Source: Pyronema omphalodes
Taxonomy: Eukaryota > Ascomycota > Pezizomycetes > Pezizales > Pyronemataceae
Length of the DNA stretch: 64,000 nucleotides
Assembly (NCBI GenBank): GCA_024516155.1
Contig: JAJJXM010000057.1
Coordinates: 248,001-312,000 of the forward strand
Direction: 5' to 3'
Below, piece after piece: positions 51,047 to 61,573 of this stretch. The first letter of the stretch is position 1, and every line of letters begins with the position of its first letter. The notes under the pieces were generated by a model that ran no database searches, was not told where the DNA came from, and saw only the letters and a list, made by a program, of their open reading frames with translations. The position numbers were made by a program, and so were the translations under genes.

Positions 51047-52002
51047 CTGTTACCCAGACTGTCGCTGCTAAGCAGTCCAGGACCCCCTTCCTCACCAAAG
51101 GAGCATGACCGGGGCCAACTCTCCCCCACCCTCTAACTGTTACAATCACCGCCCCAGACCCAGAAACACTCACACATGATGTCAATACTTACCTCGGTAC
51201 TGCTGCCAGCAGTGCACTAGGATGCAGACGCTCCTCACCACATTTCTGTAGTTACGGTGCGCCGCAACCAGCTTGGAAACCTCACGCTCACGTTCTCCCC
51301 CAAAACCCCCACCAAAAAGGTCACTGCCCAGGTGAACACCCTTCAGGAGGTTCCCCAGTGAATCTACCACACCTTGCTTGCACCCGACATTGCCGAAAAG
51401 TTCTTCATACTTACGTTCCACAGCATTCCACTTGACTCCTACCGTGGGACCCCTGATGGTATGCCAGCTGTGCGATCTGAGATTGAGCGCAACCATGACA
51501 TTCACCTGCCCGACCCTCCAGATACATAACCCACCCTGACAAATGCATTGGCAAGGTTGCATCAAGTGTTATGATTGCCCTTAAGGCCAATGAGGATGCT
51601 CAAAGGCTGAATAAAACTAAATTCATTGTGCGCTATGAGCAGAGGAAGGTCACTTAGTATCACTCAGCCCACCCTACTGACCAATGGCGCCGCTGCCTTA
51701 CCTTCGGACACCACTAATCTGTCTGTGCCTCTATTTCCCACCCCACCTGTGCCCTATGTGCCGGCCCACATTCAACCAACCTTCATCGATGTGCTGAATG
51801 TCCGAACGAGACTGGACGGCTATGCCCCCATGTCAGCGTCGAATGCACAAACCGCACTGCTGCAAACCACGGCAACCCAGCTCATCATGCTTTCCCCCCT
51901 GAATGCCCTTCCTGCCTGGCAGTCTCAAGAAACATCTGGCAAAGAACAAAAACCGCCCACGAGCCCCCTGACCTGTCCTCTGTCACCAATATAACCACTG
52001 AT
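51047..52002 (+). mobile_element. LINE-A, 3' part of ORF1 (between the two insertions)
   Basis: Continues LINE-A ORF1 after the gypsy target duplication (TQTVAAKQSRTPF). Recognisable ORF1 sequence includes GKVASSVMIALKANEDAQRL and the cysteine-rich HPTCALCAGPHSTNLHRCAEC typical of Tad/CgT1-type gag-like proteins. Stops and frame changes break it. It ends in the 16-base target duplication of LINE-B (51987-52002). Confidence 0.72.
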
Positions 52003-52308
52003 CTTTTGATTTGATTTGATCTGATTTTAATCATACACCGATCGAGGCCTCCAAGGCCTATGCGGGAGCTAAGTATCCCTTTCTCCTGTCCTCGCGGTAT
52101 AAACCGCCTAATGAGGCAAGCCTATCTCCTTGTCCCCAAACTCCCGAGTTCGAAAAAAGTAATGTAGCGCGAAAGCAGAAAACAGTAAAAGCAAAACGAA
52201 AGAAACACTCCCGTACACAGTCTAAACGAACCCCATACAAACTCATGCGTGACGAACCACCTTAAGCCCAGCAGTATCCGCCCTGCCGCAGAAACACTGA
52301 AACAGAAT

Positions 52309-55300
52309 TCATACAGAAAAACAACCCCATGATGCCATGAATCCCAGCTCCAGGCCCACTAACCACAGCCTATTCATAACGCCTGCCAATCTCCGTGGCC
52401 ACAAGATACTCCAGAACCACCTTTGTACAGCGATCATCGCTGAACAACTCCACCACTTTGAGCCTCGCTCGCAGTCTCCAGCTCGAGCCCTTGATGGCGT
52501 CCACCTCTTTCTTGAGTACCATGTACTCACGTCTCCAGCAGTGACACTCTCCAAACAGGTGTCCTCGGGTTTGTCGTGCGTTGGAAGTGCACCACCAGCA
52601 CACGTCGCATTCCTTTTTCTTGACTCGAACGAGGTGTGTGCCGATAAGAGGATGTCCGGACGCAAGTTGGAGCAAGACCGCGGACCGGCGTTTAGGGAGG
52701 GAGCGCAGGGAGTCACATAAGCCCCATGGCTTGCGGGGACCGAACGAGCGGCTGTCCTTTTCTTATTGTGATATCCACCGCTTGGTGATATCGCGTCGTG
52801 TCTCGGTGGCGATGAGGTTGAGGTGTGCGAGTGACACCTCGTGAGCTGATCGCATCTCATCAGGGGTACGGCGTCACATTGATGCCGGGTGCCCTGCTTT
52901 TCCGCAGCGTCAGCTGCCTCGTTTTTTGTGATCCCGCAGTGACCAGGGACCCAGTGAAATTCCACGGAGATGTCATTATTCCGGCGCAGCCAGTGGACTT
53001 CATCTGCAATCAGCTGAGTGACGGATTGTCCCGGGCCCGGTTCGTCGGTTTCTGGGCATGGGAGGGCTGCCTGAGCATCCGAGAAGATGGTGATGAGCAG
53101 GGGGGGGGGGGGTGAGGATGATCCTGTCGAGAAAGCGGTTGTCCCAAAGTTCCTAGAGGGCGTGGTAAATCGCGAACAGCTCGGCGTCGAACACTTCGGT
53201 GGGATGGCCCAGGTACTGATGAGAGCTGGTGAGGACACCGTCAACATATCTGACGGAGCCTGATCCAGTGCGGTCGTCCATAGGAGACCCATCCCTCCGA
53301 ATGTAGATGGACACGAGGGATCTCCAGTTCTTGGCATAGGCCTCCGCATCCACTCAGGGGGCGATTGTAACGTGGAACCACTGCCAATGAGGATTAACTT
53401 GGTGGACGGGTTCGGAGGAAGCAAAGCCAGAGCGGGTCACTGCGCGTTTGGTGAGGTTGCGGATGTCTGTGGCGGTTGGGGTGAGGCAGTTGGGGTCAGT
53501 GCTGACGGGTGGGAGCGGTCGAGTGATAAGTCGCGACCGGAATCGTGCTTCTCCTCCTCGAAGGATGGCTTCCGCTGGGGCAGTGGTTCCTTCAGCGAGA
53601 AGAAAGGCCAACGGAGTCGTACGCAGGCACCCCGTGATGGCGCGGGCCTGTTTGTTGAGTAGGAGCTGAAGTCGAGAGAACCTACCAGCGTCTCGAGTGG
53701 GTAGTCAACGAGCAGCGTGGATCACTGCCCCGTAGGTGGCTACGGACCGAACCACTGCTTGCTGGATGTTGGCGGTGCTGCCCGGGGATAGACCCTGGGA
53801 GCGGCAGGGGCGAGCGAGGCGGGTGTGTTGCTGGCGGGCTTGGGTGAGCCACGTGTGGCGATGGTGGTTTAAGGTGAGCTTGGGGTCTAGCCAGAACCCC
53901 AACCATTGAACGGCGGTGTCGTTGAAGTGTACGTTATGTATGACCCCTTCGTAGTGGATGTTGACAGTTAAGGAGTCGGGGTTCGAGTTGCCACGTCGAC
54001 GGGTGAACAGGATGGCTTCCGTTTTATCGGCTTCGAAGCGGACGGCATTACGGCGGGCCCATTGCAGGCTTAACTGAGCGCAGCGAGTGAAAGTGAATGC
54101 AATTTCAGCTGCGTTATTGCCCTCCGCAATCCATGTGACATAATCAACGAAAGACAGTCCTACCGTGCGTGGCAGCTCTGATTCAATCCTATTAGCAAGA
54201 TCGGCTATGTATATCAGAAACAGGACGGGGGAAACAGGAGAGCCTTGTGGTAGCCCTGTGTTTGTGTCCATCGCCGGCCCGGAATCTCGCCCAATCGAGA
54301 TTTCAACCTTGCGTTCCTCCATGAAACTGTCAACCCAACGGACGAGGTCCCCATGTATGCGATATCTTCTCATTTTTTCAACCAAGCAGTACGGGTTCAC
54401 CGTCGGGAAGGCTCCCTTGATGTCCATCATCAGGGCCCCTGCGAATTTCCTTCTTTCACATGCTCCCTTCACCGCCTCAATCAACACCCCCACCTCATCC
54501 ACCGCCGACCGTCCCCTCCTTCCCCCAAACTGACCTATGTGAAAAGGCCCTTTTCTCTCCGCTGCCTCTGCGATCATCACCACAGCTACCTTTTCCACCA
54601 GTTTTCCCATGCAACTCAGAAGAGAAATGCCTTGAAAGCTTTTGGCCTTGGAGTACAATGTCTTCCCCGGTTTGGGAATGCAAACCCCTTTTGCAACCTT
54701 CCAGTCGTGAGGTTGATAGCCCAGCCACAGACATTGGGTGACGATGGCGGTCACTCGGTCAGGGTCCCATCGCATGAGGGCCTTTATTATCGGTACTCCT
54801 AGGCTATCACTCCCTGGAGCCTTCAAGTTGCTCTGCTGGTTGATTGCGGCAGCAACAACTTCCTGTGTGACCCACGAATGAGCCTCACCAGCAGGGCCTC
54901 TCGAATGCCATCCCCCTTCATATTCGTTCGGCGGAATGAATGAGACATCAGCGATCAGCGAGCATACGTCTTTTGTCCTCCTCCGTCTCCGCACGATTTC
55001 CCCGTTCGTCCTGCATGGTCCCTACCATGACCGACGCCCGCCGTTGTGTTGTACGGAGTACCTTCCCTACAGCATTACTGTCCGCAGATTCAAGCAAAGA
55101 GCCCCAGCAGCTCCTCTTCTCTTTCCTCTGAAGACGGAGATATGCGTTCCGACGTTCCGTCTCTTCCTTCAGATTCGCACGTCCCGCCTTCACTGCTCGT
55201 CGAGTGCGACCCTATGATCAGCGCGCTGACGTGATTTCGGTGCCCCAACGCCGTTTCGAACGAGCAGTGATGCGGATCTTGTGTGCATGTGCGCCCAAGA

Positions 55301-56159
55301 GTGTTGTCAGAGTCCCCCTTAGCCAAATCACTTCTGCTTCCACCTCTTCCTCTGAGCAACGACCGGAGAAGAGCGGTCTGCATTCGCTTTGATGGTGGCA
55401 ATCTAACCCCGCTTTGTTCGCTCTCTCCTCGTCCTCGAGCCATTCCGGCACCGCCCACCCCCTCATGAGTGAATCGTAGTCTTCTGGTACCGTCACCGAC
55501 GTGACCTCCCAGACCAGGGCTTCGTGATCGGATCTGGTTGCATGCTCTGGGTCTAGGAGGGTGTGGGCGCTCGCATACGGAGAGAACTCCATGGTGGCGA
55601 ACACAAGGTCAATTACACTGTGGCAGTGTTGTCCCGTTTGCAAGTGCGTCTCTTCTCCGTCTCCTCTTTAGTGGAGGTCGTGCGTATCCATAAGGTCTTC
55701 CAGGAAGAGATGATGTATAGGCTGTTCGCATCGTGGATTCCACCTCACGCTGTGGGCGTTGACGTCTCCCGCGATGATGGTGTCACGAGTGGTGATTCGT
55801 GACCACGCAATGTTTCAGGCCTGTCTGACGCCGTCTGATTACCTGGGAGCGTCATAGACGTTGATCACCCCCAGGTTTCGGAGTCCTCGACCAAGGATGT
55901 CTGGGACTTCCACGTCTCCCTCCCCTGCAGCTGCCAGTTCCTCTCAGGGGCGGACGGTCCAGACAGAGTCCTTACGAACGCCTACCAACATCCTCGTTCC
56001 CCAAACGAAGTTGAACGCCGGGTGACGCCACGCTTGGAAGATCGTGGGTTCTTGGATTAGCACCACATCGCTCCCCAGCGTCACTCCACTCCCCATTATA
56101 GCAGTTAGAGCCTCACCGCTCTTCCTGCAGTTGTGCTGTAGGACCTGGATTGGTATCAT
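52309..56159 (-). pseudogene. ORF2 of LINE-B (endonuclease, RT, RNase H), broken
   Basis: From 56159 downward: endonuclease start IQVLQHNCRKSGEAL and DVVLIQEP; endonuclease end SVIDLVFAT ... RSDHEALVWEV (55643-55218 frame). Reverse transcriptase is an open block at 54994-53705 with LKAPGSDSLGVPIIKAL, FGGRRGRSAVDEV, MMDIKGAFPTVN and GLPQGSPVSPVLFL. The catalytic motif reads FVDY in place of FVDD (near 54133). RNase H follows (FDAELFAIYHAL, then a frame change, FHWVPGHCGITKNEAAD), and a C-terminal finger CDVCWWC ... HLFGEC near 52600. At least four frame changes separate these blocks. Confidence 0.88.
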
Positions 56160-57960
56160 AATTCAGGTTCTAGGGGCACAACGGCATCTGTCCCAGTCTC
56201 GGAAGAGGAAGGGAGAACGGTTTCTTGTGCGGGAGCAAGGGTGGAGGGGAACTCGGGGACCCCGTTGGACAGGTGGATGGCAGAGACTTCGCCGGCTTCG
56301 GAGGCTTGTTGTTGAGTAGTGGCAGTGTCGACGGAAAGGGATGGTTCCCCGTGGGTTGGGAGGGTTGAGACGGTAGTAGACTGAACCGTGCACGGCATTC
56401 TCGCGAGGCCGGCTGCTGCCACCGAAGCCATGCGGTCGGGGCACGAGTGATCGCTTGCGTAATGACTGCCGCCGCAGTCGGCGCACTTCGGGGTAGGCAA
56501 AATATGTTTGCATGCTGTTCCTCAGGGTTTGGTGCAGTCGGAAACGTCATACGCAGGATGGTTTGAGGTTGCGTGGTGCACTGCGCAGAAGGCACAGCGG
56601 AAGATTGTCGGTGTGGAACAGCGTTCCCGGATGTGACCCCTTTTGAGGCATCCGGAACACTGGCTGTCTGGCCCCTCAAAGACTTACATCTCAGTGCAGT
56701 GACGTTTGCTGCCTAGCAGCACCCCCTTAGAGATCAGCATCTTCTCAGCAGCACAGCTGCGGACAAAGAAAACGGCGGAGGAGCTCTGAATCTCGCCGTT
56801 AGCATAGCGGGCCCGGACTGTCTCCGCTTTACCCAACCAGCGGATGTTGGGTAACACCTCTACCCCAGCGTGTTTTGCCTGTACTTCGATTTGAAGGCGT
56901 TGGACTCCCTGGGAGCCCACACCCATGAAATGATCCAGAGCACCTCCATGGAGCTTCTGGCAGACCCAGCTGTCGAGTTCCTCAACCCCCGGAACCTCAC
57001 TGTCCACCTCAAGAACTGCCTTGAGGATGTCTCCACGGTATAGGCCTAAGAGGGAGGCGGCAGCTACTCCGGGGACTGTCGTGGCGGTGATGGTCCCTTT
57101 GGCATTGCGGGCAACCTTCAAGATTCGGTAGAATTGGGGGGCGTGTTTGAATCACAAGCAGTTGTTGATGGCTGCTGTTAATGCTTCATCCACTTGTTTC
57201 GAGGGAGGTGCGGCATCGCGACGGGTGAAAAGGATACGTCGCACCTCTGTTGGGAGGTTTTGGGCAGCGACGTATGGGTTCGCAGCCTTTTGCTGGGACG
57301 TCTTGGACCGACAGGATTGGTGTGCGGTCCATTCTTGAGGGGGAGGCTGGGGGGGGTTCTGAACGCTGGATGCCGCCGCATATGATTGCGCAGCAGTGGG
57401 TTGGACAGCGACTGGTGGGGGTCTACGGGGGGCCGGAGCAGCGATGGGTAGCGCACGGGGGACAGCGGGGGTCTTGACAGCCTGCACCGCTTGGAGCTAG
57501 GTCTGGACCTGATGATTGACGCTGCAGAGGTGGCGTACCTCGGATTCCCGAGTGGGGATGCGGTCTTCCAGCTCCTCAAGGCGTAGGCCTAGGTTGCTGA
57601 TATAGCCGACGTTTAGGATCGACGACAGGCGGGGGACATCGTCCGTGCGGCGTTCGCAATGGGTGTGGGACGCAGTATCTTCTTCGGTTCCTCCAGAGTT
57701 TGGTCTCTTGCGTGCTCCTTCCTGAGGTGGGGCAATGATACGCATGGGAGTGGGGGACTGCGGGGATTGCATCTCGTGGCTAGAGACCCGGAGGGGGGTG
57801 GCGAAGATTTCTTCGTGGGGTTCAATGCGTACGCCGAGGGAAGACTGCAGGCGGCCCCAGTAGGGTGCGATCCTACGCGGGGAGGCGATTTCCCCAAAGC
57901 GGAGCATGCCAGAGGGCCATGGCGAGGCCAGGGCCGTGGGGGGTTTAGTCGGTGAGGCCG
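56160..57960 (-). pseudogene. ORF1 (gag-like) of LINE-B, broken
   Basis: Minus-strand blocks in changing frames: a Ser/Pro-rich N-terminal region (57950-57500), a helical segment with a conserved-looking LPTEVRRILFTRRDAA (~57250), an open 145-codon block (57121-56684), and three Cys-rich knuckles: CSGCLKRGHIRERC, CAFC ... DVSDC and CADCGGSHYASDHSC at ~56650-56450. It would have been an RNA-binding particle protein. Frameshifts separate the blocks. Confidence 0.75.
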
Positions 57961-58045
57961 TGAGAATTCTTTGCGATTTCCTCATTAGGAAATTTAAGCG
58001 AGAAAGTTGGCGGTGATAGAGCGCCGAAGTGGTGTGTAGCACTGT

Positions 58046-59102
58046 CAATATAACCACCGATGAGTAATTGCAACTCTTCCACGGGCACCCTACGAATGAT
58101 ATCCCACAACATTAATAGAATTACCATAGCCATTAACTTCCTCCTGAACTCTGCTCGTAGGACCCCAGACATCATTCTGATACAGGAAGCTGATAACAGA
58201 AACCCCATATATGCTACAACACACCCAGATTGCCCTCTCCTTATACCCCCAGCAAACATCCGCCTAGTGGTTAAAACGATGGGGTACATTTCAAAACTAA
58301 ACCCTCACCTGCATGGCACTCCAAACCCTGACATCTGTGCGGACCCGGATCTCCAGATCGATGAAATAAACACCCCCCTCATCACCACCCTTTAACTACT
58401 GAACCTTTACGATGAATGGGAACAAGAACCAAGCAATACACCCTCCCACGCTCATTTTCACCACTAACACGGCCCCTTCGCTGCATCCTGAGAGGTGTTA
58501 TGAACGACCATCATGCGCTGTTGAACTCTATCTCACACGCATAAGACACGCGGATGAGCTGGTATACTTGATTGACGGAGCAGGCTGGCACCGAGTGAGC
58601 ACACTTGACACACCAACATCCCATCACCGCAACGGCAAGGGATCCCCTGTCTTGGACCTAACACCCTCTACACCCTCGATGGAGAAGGAAGTACGGAACC
58701 GGGGAGTGGATGAGGTAGCCACAACAGGTTCAGATCATCAGGTTATCTGGTTCCAAATACAGTCGCAACACCGAGTTGTTGAGCTGTCCAGCCCCAAACC
58801 ACCACAGAACTGGAAAAAGACCAACAGGGATGAATTTGCTGCCATCCCCACATGTCTCGCATATTCCCTTCGGCCTCATGGTTACACCTGCAAGCGACTC
58901 CTACGACCAACAACCTGGACAAATGGGCCGCCTCCCTTCAACAAGCCATAGCCATAGCCACTGAGCAATCTACTCCAGCTCTCGAATGTTCCCCCAGATC
59001 CAAACACTGGTGGACTGACAATCTCACAACCACCAGCAAGGAAAGGAACCAAACCCAAAGGGTCTGGAAGCGCAGGAGGCACCCAGATGACCACACCCAG
59101 TT
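58046..59102 (+). mobile_element. LINE-A, ORF2 endonuclease part (right of LINE-B insertion)
   Basis: Starts with the right target duplication of LINE-B. ATG at 58060 begins MSNCNSSTGTLRMISHNINR, then PDIILIQEADN, an AP-endonuclease start. Later blocks in other frames are LIDGAGWHRVSTLDT, SDHQVIWFQI and, near 59000, KHWWTDNL. The copy stops before any reverse transcriptase motif, at about 59102, where unrelated sequence begins with TGTCACGGCTCG. Confidence 0.75.
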
Positions 59103-59480
59103 TGTCACGGCTCGAAAAATAATACCTTCCCCCCTTCTCGTCATTCATTCACCTATTACCATTTGTTTCAATTTTCAGCACTCGTTTGTTTCATTATATA
59201 TTTATCTCTTGATCATCATTTATCACTCGTCACTTGCCAGGGTTAGGGTTGGATATATTCCCCTTTTGGAAATATTATTATTCACCTGGGCGAGGGTTAC
59301 GCCTATTTCCCTAATTGTCGAAGAGTTCACACGACCTCTCCCCAGGGTCATGGGTCAGTTCTGTTTCCCTTTACGGAAATTCCATACCTCTGGGTTAGGG
59401 TTGTTCTCGCTTCTCTTTTCCGAATTTTCCATTCGAGTAAGGGCTAGGGTTGCAATCATCTTATCCGATAACATAAGATC
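59103..59480. repeat. ~50-base tandem array with GGGTTAGGG-like motifs; possible LTR start
   Basis: The segment starts TGTCACGGCTCG, identical to the first 12 bases of the gypsy LTR, and then differs. Motifs of GGGTTAGGGTT type occur at ~59241, 59290 (GGGCGAGGGTT), 59343 (CAGGGTCATGGG), 59391 and 59441 (GGGCTAGGGTT), about every 50 bases. Between them are TTTCC ... GGAAA stretches. Confidence 0.55.
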
Positions 59481-59831
59481 GGTCACGTGTTCATGATCAG
59501 TAGAAGATCAGTACGCACACGCACAGATCTATCAGGGCCTGTTTGGTGGAAAAAAATACTTTGTGGGTCTAGAATTACCCGCAGACAAGGTTTGGTCCCA
59601 GTACCACGATACAAAATAATTGTATTTGGCACTAGCGAAAACTGTTTGGCAGCACGGGGACATCTGTAGACAGCGACCGTGAGGACCGCTAGGTTGATCC
59701 TATACGCCACCCCCGACAGCCACAATGATCGCTTGGCGAAAACTTTTTCCTCCCCAACAGTTGTTCACCACCATAGTGATCCTCGACAGTTCCCAGCGTC
59801 GCGTCGATAACTGTGCAACGAACACCCACCG
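59481..59831. other. Upstream region of the Myb/SANT gene
   Basis: Contains GGCCTGTTTGG at ~59536, which resembles terminal sequences of some PIF/Harbinger elements, and a small inverted repeat (TACAA ... TTGTA) near 59610. No gene. Confidence 0.4.
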
Positions 59832-60353
59832 ATGACGAGGAAAAGATCCGCTACAACACTCGATGAGGAGCCCCTTGCAGTTCTGAAAGAGGGACAGCAA
59901 GCCGATTGGTCTTCGGAAATGACCAAGGCACTGATCTCTGTCCTTCAAGACCATGCCCGCCAGGGAAAGCGTGCAGAAAATGGATTTAAGCAGGCATCAT
60001 TCGAAGCTGCTACCATCCAGGTGAACCGATTCCCTGATGGTCGAGGAAATTTACCAAACCTCTCGTGCACCCAAATCCGGACCAAGTACAACACTGTGAG
60101 TATGCCGTCCTGCTGCAGAGGTTCAACCATCCTGACTTGAATCCAGTTGAAAAAAGAATACGATCTCTTTAGCATGGTCAAAGGCTACAGCGGGGTTGGG
60201 TGGAATGCGGAAGCGAACACTATCACAGCCGACCCTACCGTTTGGGAGCGCATCATCAAGGCCTTCCCTCGCGCAGAACAATTTCAGAAGCGAGGGCTGG
60301 AATTTTTCGAAGAGCTGGATGAGTTGTTTAGCAGCTCAAGGGTGTTGAAGTGA
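59832..60353 (+). CDS. Myb/SANT-like DNA-binding protein, 2 exons
   Basis: Exons 59832-60095 and 60147-60353 with a 51-base GT...AG intron (GTGAGT ... CAG); 156 residues. The protein follows the Myb/SANT-like pattern: a first Trp (DWSSEMTKALISVL), an Asn/Phe-rich middle, CTQIRTKYNT, then LKKEYDLFSMVKGYSGVGWN and VWERIIKAFPRAEQF. Proteins of this type often derive from or accompany DNA transposons; no transposase is seen beside it. It lies between a LINE-A fragment and a copia element. Confidence 0.7.
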
Positions 60354-60501
60354 CGCCTAAGGCCGGTGTGGGCTAGGGTTACTAGGTGCTATATTAGCTT
60401 GTTGTGCTTCCGGTGGAAATGGTTCTTCACTCAATACAATTACTTGTTTCTCGTTCTCCACTTCCACCGTTCTCTCCTCGTGCCTGCTCGTCCTTCCGAC
60501 A

Positions 60502-60513
60502 GGTTATGAGCCC
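60502..60513 (+). promoter_or_regulatory. Primer-binding site complementary to initiator tRNA-Met anticodon arm
   Basis: GGTTATGAGCCC directly follows a CGACA end. It is the exact complement of GGGCUCAUAACC, the anticodon arm of fungal initiator tRNA-Met. Drosophila copia uses this arm as a cleaved half-tRNA primer. The preceding CA is the expected LTR end. Confidence 0.75.
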
Positions 60514-60628
60514 TTCTGCGTTTTCGTTTCGCTCAACGTCTTTATTCTATTTATCTTCCTACTAATTACTAATCCTTAATCTTTAATTTCTTCTTGAACC
60601 TTCCTAAACGTCCGCCCTTCCTGTTAAC

Positions 60629-61570
60629 ATGACTGACGTTTATGTTAATTCTAAGAAAGGGGCGAGCTTTGCTAAGCTCACCTCGGGAAATTACTCGACG
60701 TGGAGGAAGAGGATCCTTCCCCTTATTGATTCCATCGAGGCTCTCAACATTGTGCTTGGTATCGAACCCTTCCCAGACCATGCAGGTCAGAGGAAAGCCT
60801 GGAACAACAAGGCGAAGGAAGCGCGCCTAATGATTATCGAGTCGACAAGCGAGTTGATTCAAGAACACATTGACTCGACGAAGACAGCTCCTGAGATCTG
60901 GCGTGCCCTCGAACTCAAATTCAACAACTCTCAAGATCTCGGTGGCCAACGGAACCTTCGCGCCCAGTTTAATCGGTGCATACCCACTGCTAACGAGACT
61001 ATGGACTCCTGGATTGCTAGTCTACAGGTTATACGATTGCAACTTGCTAACACGGCGAGCGCCATTACCGAAGAAGCCCTTGTTGACCACGTCATTACCA
61101 ACATGCCTGCTCAATACTCACTCTTGCGCCTACAGCTCGAGAACCAGGTTCTTACCCTGGACGCGCTTACTCACCGGATCTTTGCATACAACACCACGCT
61201 AGGAATCAACAAATCCCACGGCGTTGGTTCTCTTGGTGAAGCTTTCAGTGCCGCCATTGGAAAAGGTAGACGATGGTGTACACACTGCTCAAAGAACAAC
61301 CACAATACCAAGGATTGTTTCAAGAAGCCTAACAACAACAATAACTATAACAACAACAACAATGGAAACAAGCGCAAACGATCTGACAACGACAACTCAG
61401 GTCCCTCGAACAACAAGACCAACCTGATGTGTCATCATTGTGGTGAAAGAGGACATGTTGCTCTTGATTGTGCCATCCGGAAAAATGGCCAGCGTGCTAA
61501 AGAAATGACTGCTAGGAACAGGGGACGTGCAAACGTTGCCACTCAAGGTGACGATGACCTTGCCCTTTGA
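60629..61570 (+). CDS. gag: Copia gag (nucleocapsid-type, two zinc knuckles)
   Basis: 313 codons from ATG to a single TGA. The N-terminus has the copia gag pattern (FAKLTSGNYSTWRKRILPLI), followed by ALELKFNNSQDLGG and LQVIRLQLAN. The C-terminal part has two CCHC knuckles, CTHCSKNNHNTKDC and CHHCGERGHVALDC, separated by an Asn-rich run. Past the TGA the same frame stays open into pol. Confidence 0.93.
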   Translation: MTDVYVNSKKGASFAKLTSGNYSTWRKRILPLIDSIEALNIVLGIEPFPDHAGQRKAWNNKAKEARLMIIESTSELIQEHIDSTKTAPEIWRALELKFNNSQDLGGQRNLRAQFNRCIPTANETMDSWIASLQVIRLQLANTASAITEEALVDHVITNMPAQYSLLRLQLENQVLTLDALTHRIFAYNTTLGINKSHGVGSLGEAFSAAIGKGRRWCTHCSKNNHNTKDCFKKPNNNNNYNNNNNGNKRKRSDNDNSGPSNNKTNLMCHHCGERGHVALDCAIRKNGQRAKEMTARNRGRANVATQGDDDLAL

Positions 61571-61573
61571 CTC
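61568..61573 (+). promoter_or_regulatory. In-frame UGA between copia gag and pol (readthrough or splice bypass)
   Basis: CTT-TGA-CTC. Gag and pol are in one phase, so a UGA followed by C must be read through or removed. A candidate 51-base (3n) intron, GTGACG at 61548 to CAG at 61598, with TACTACAC near its end, would remove the UGA and keep the frame. Confidence 0.6.

Larger units (their letters stand above)
52003..58045 (-). mobile_element. LINE-B, ~6 kb Tad-like non-LTR retrotransposon
   Basis: A near full-length LINE on the minus strand, bounded by CAATATAACCAC(T/C)GAT at 51987-52002 and 58046-58061. Its 3' end (left side) is a short (ATCAA)-type tail instead of poly(A). It carries a gag-like ORF1 with Cys knuckles and an ORF2 with endonuclease, reverse transcriptase, RNase H and a C-terminal Cys finger, the Tad/I-type order. 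Several frameshifts and stops, and a changed catalytic residue, make it inactive. Confidence 0.9.

Noticed and set aside
53354..53662. Plus-strand frames in the LINE-B region as separate genes
   Set aside because: They are antisense to the reverse transcriptase and RNase H blocks of LINE-B.
60367..60501. A firm 135-base copia LTR
   Set aside because: Only the right end is supported by the primer site; TGTGGGCTAGGG at 60367 is one of several possible left ends and the 3' LTR is outside the window.
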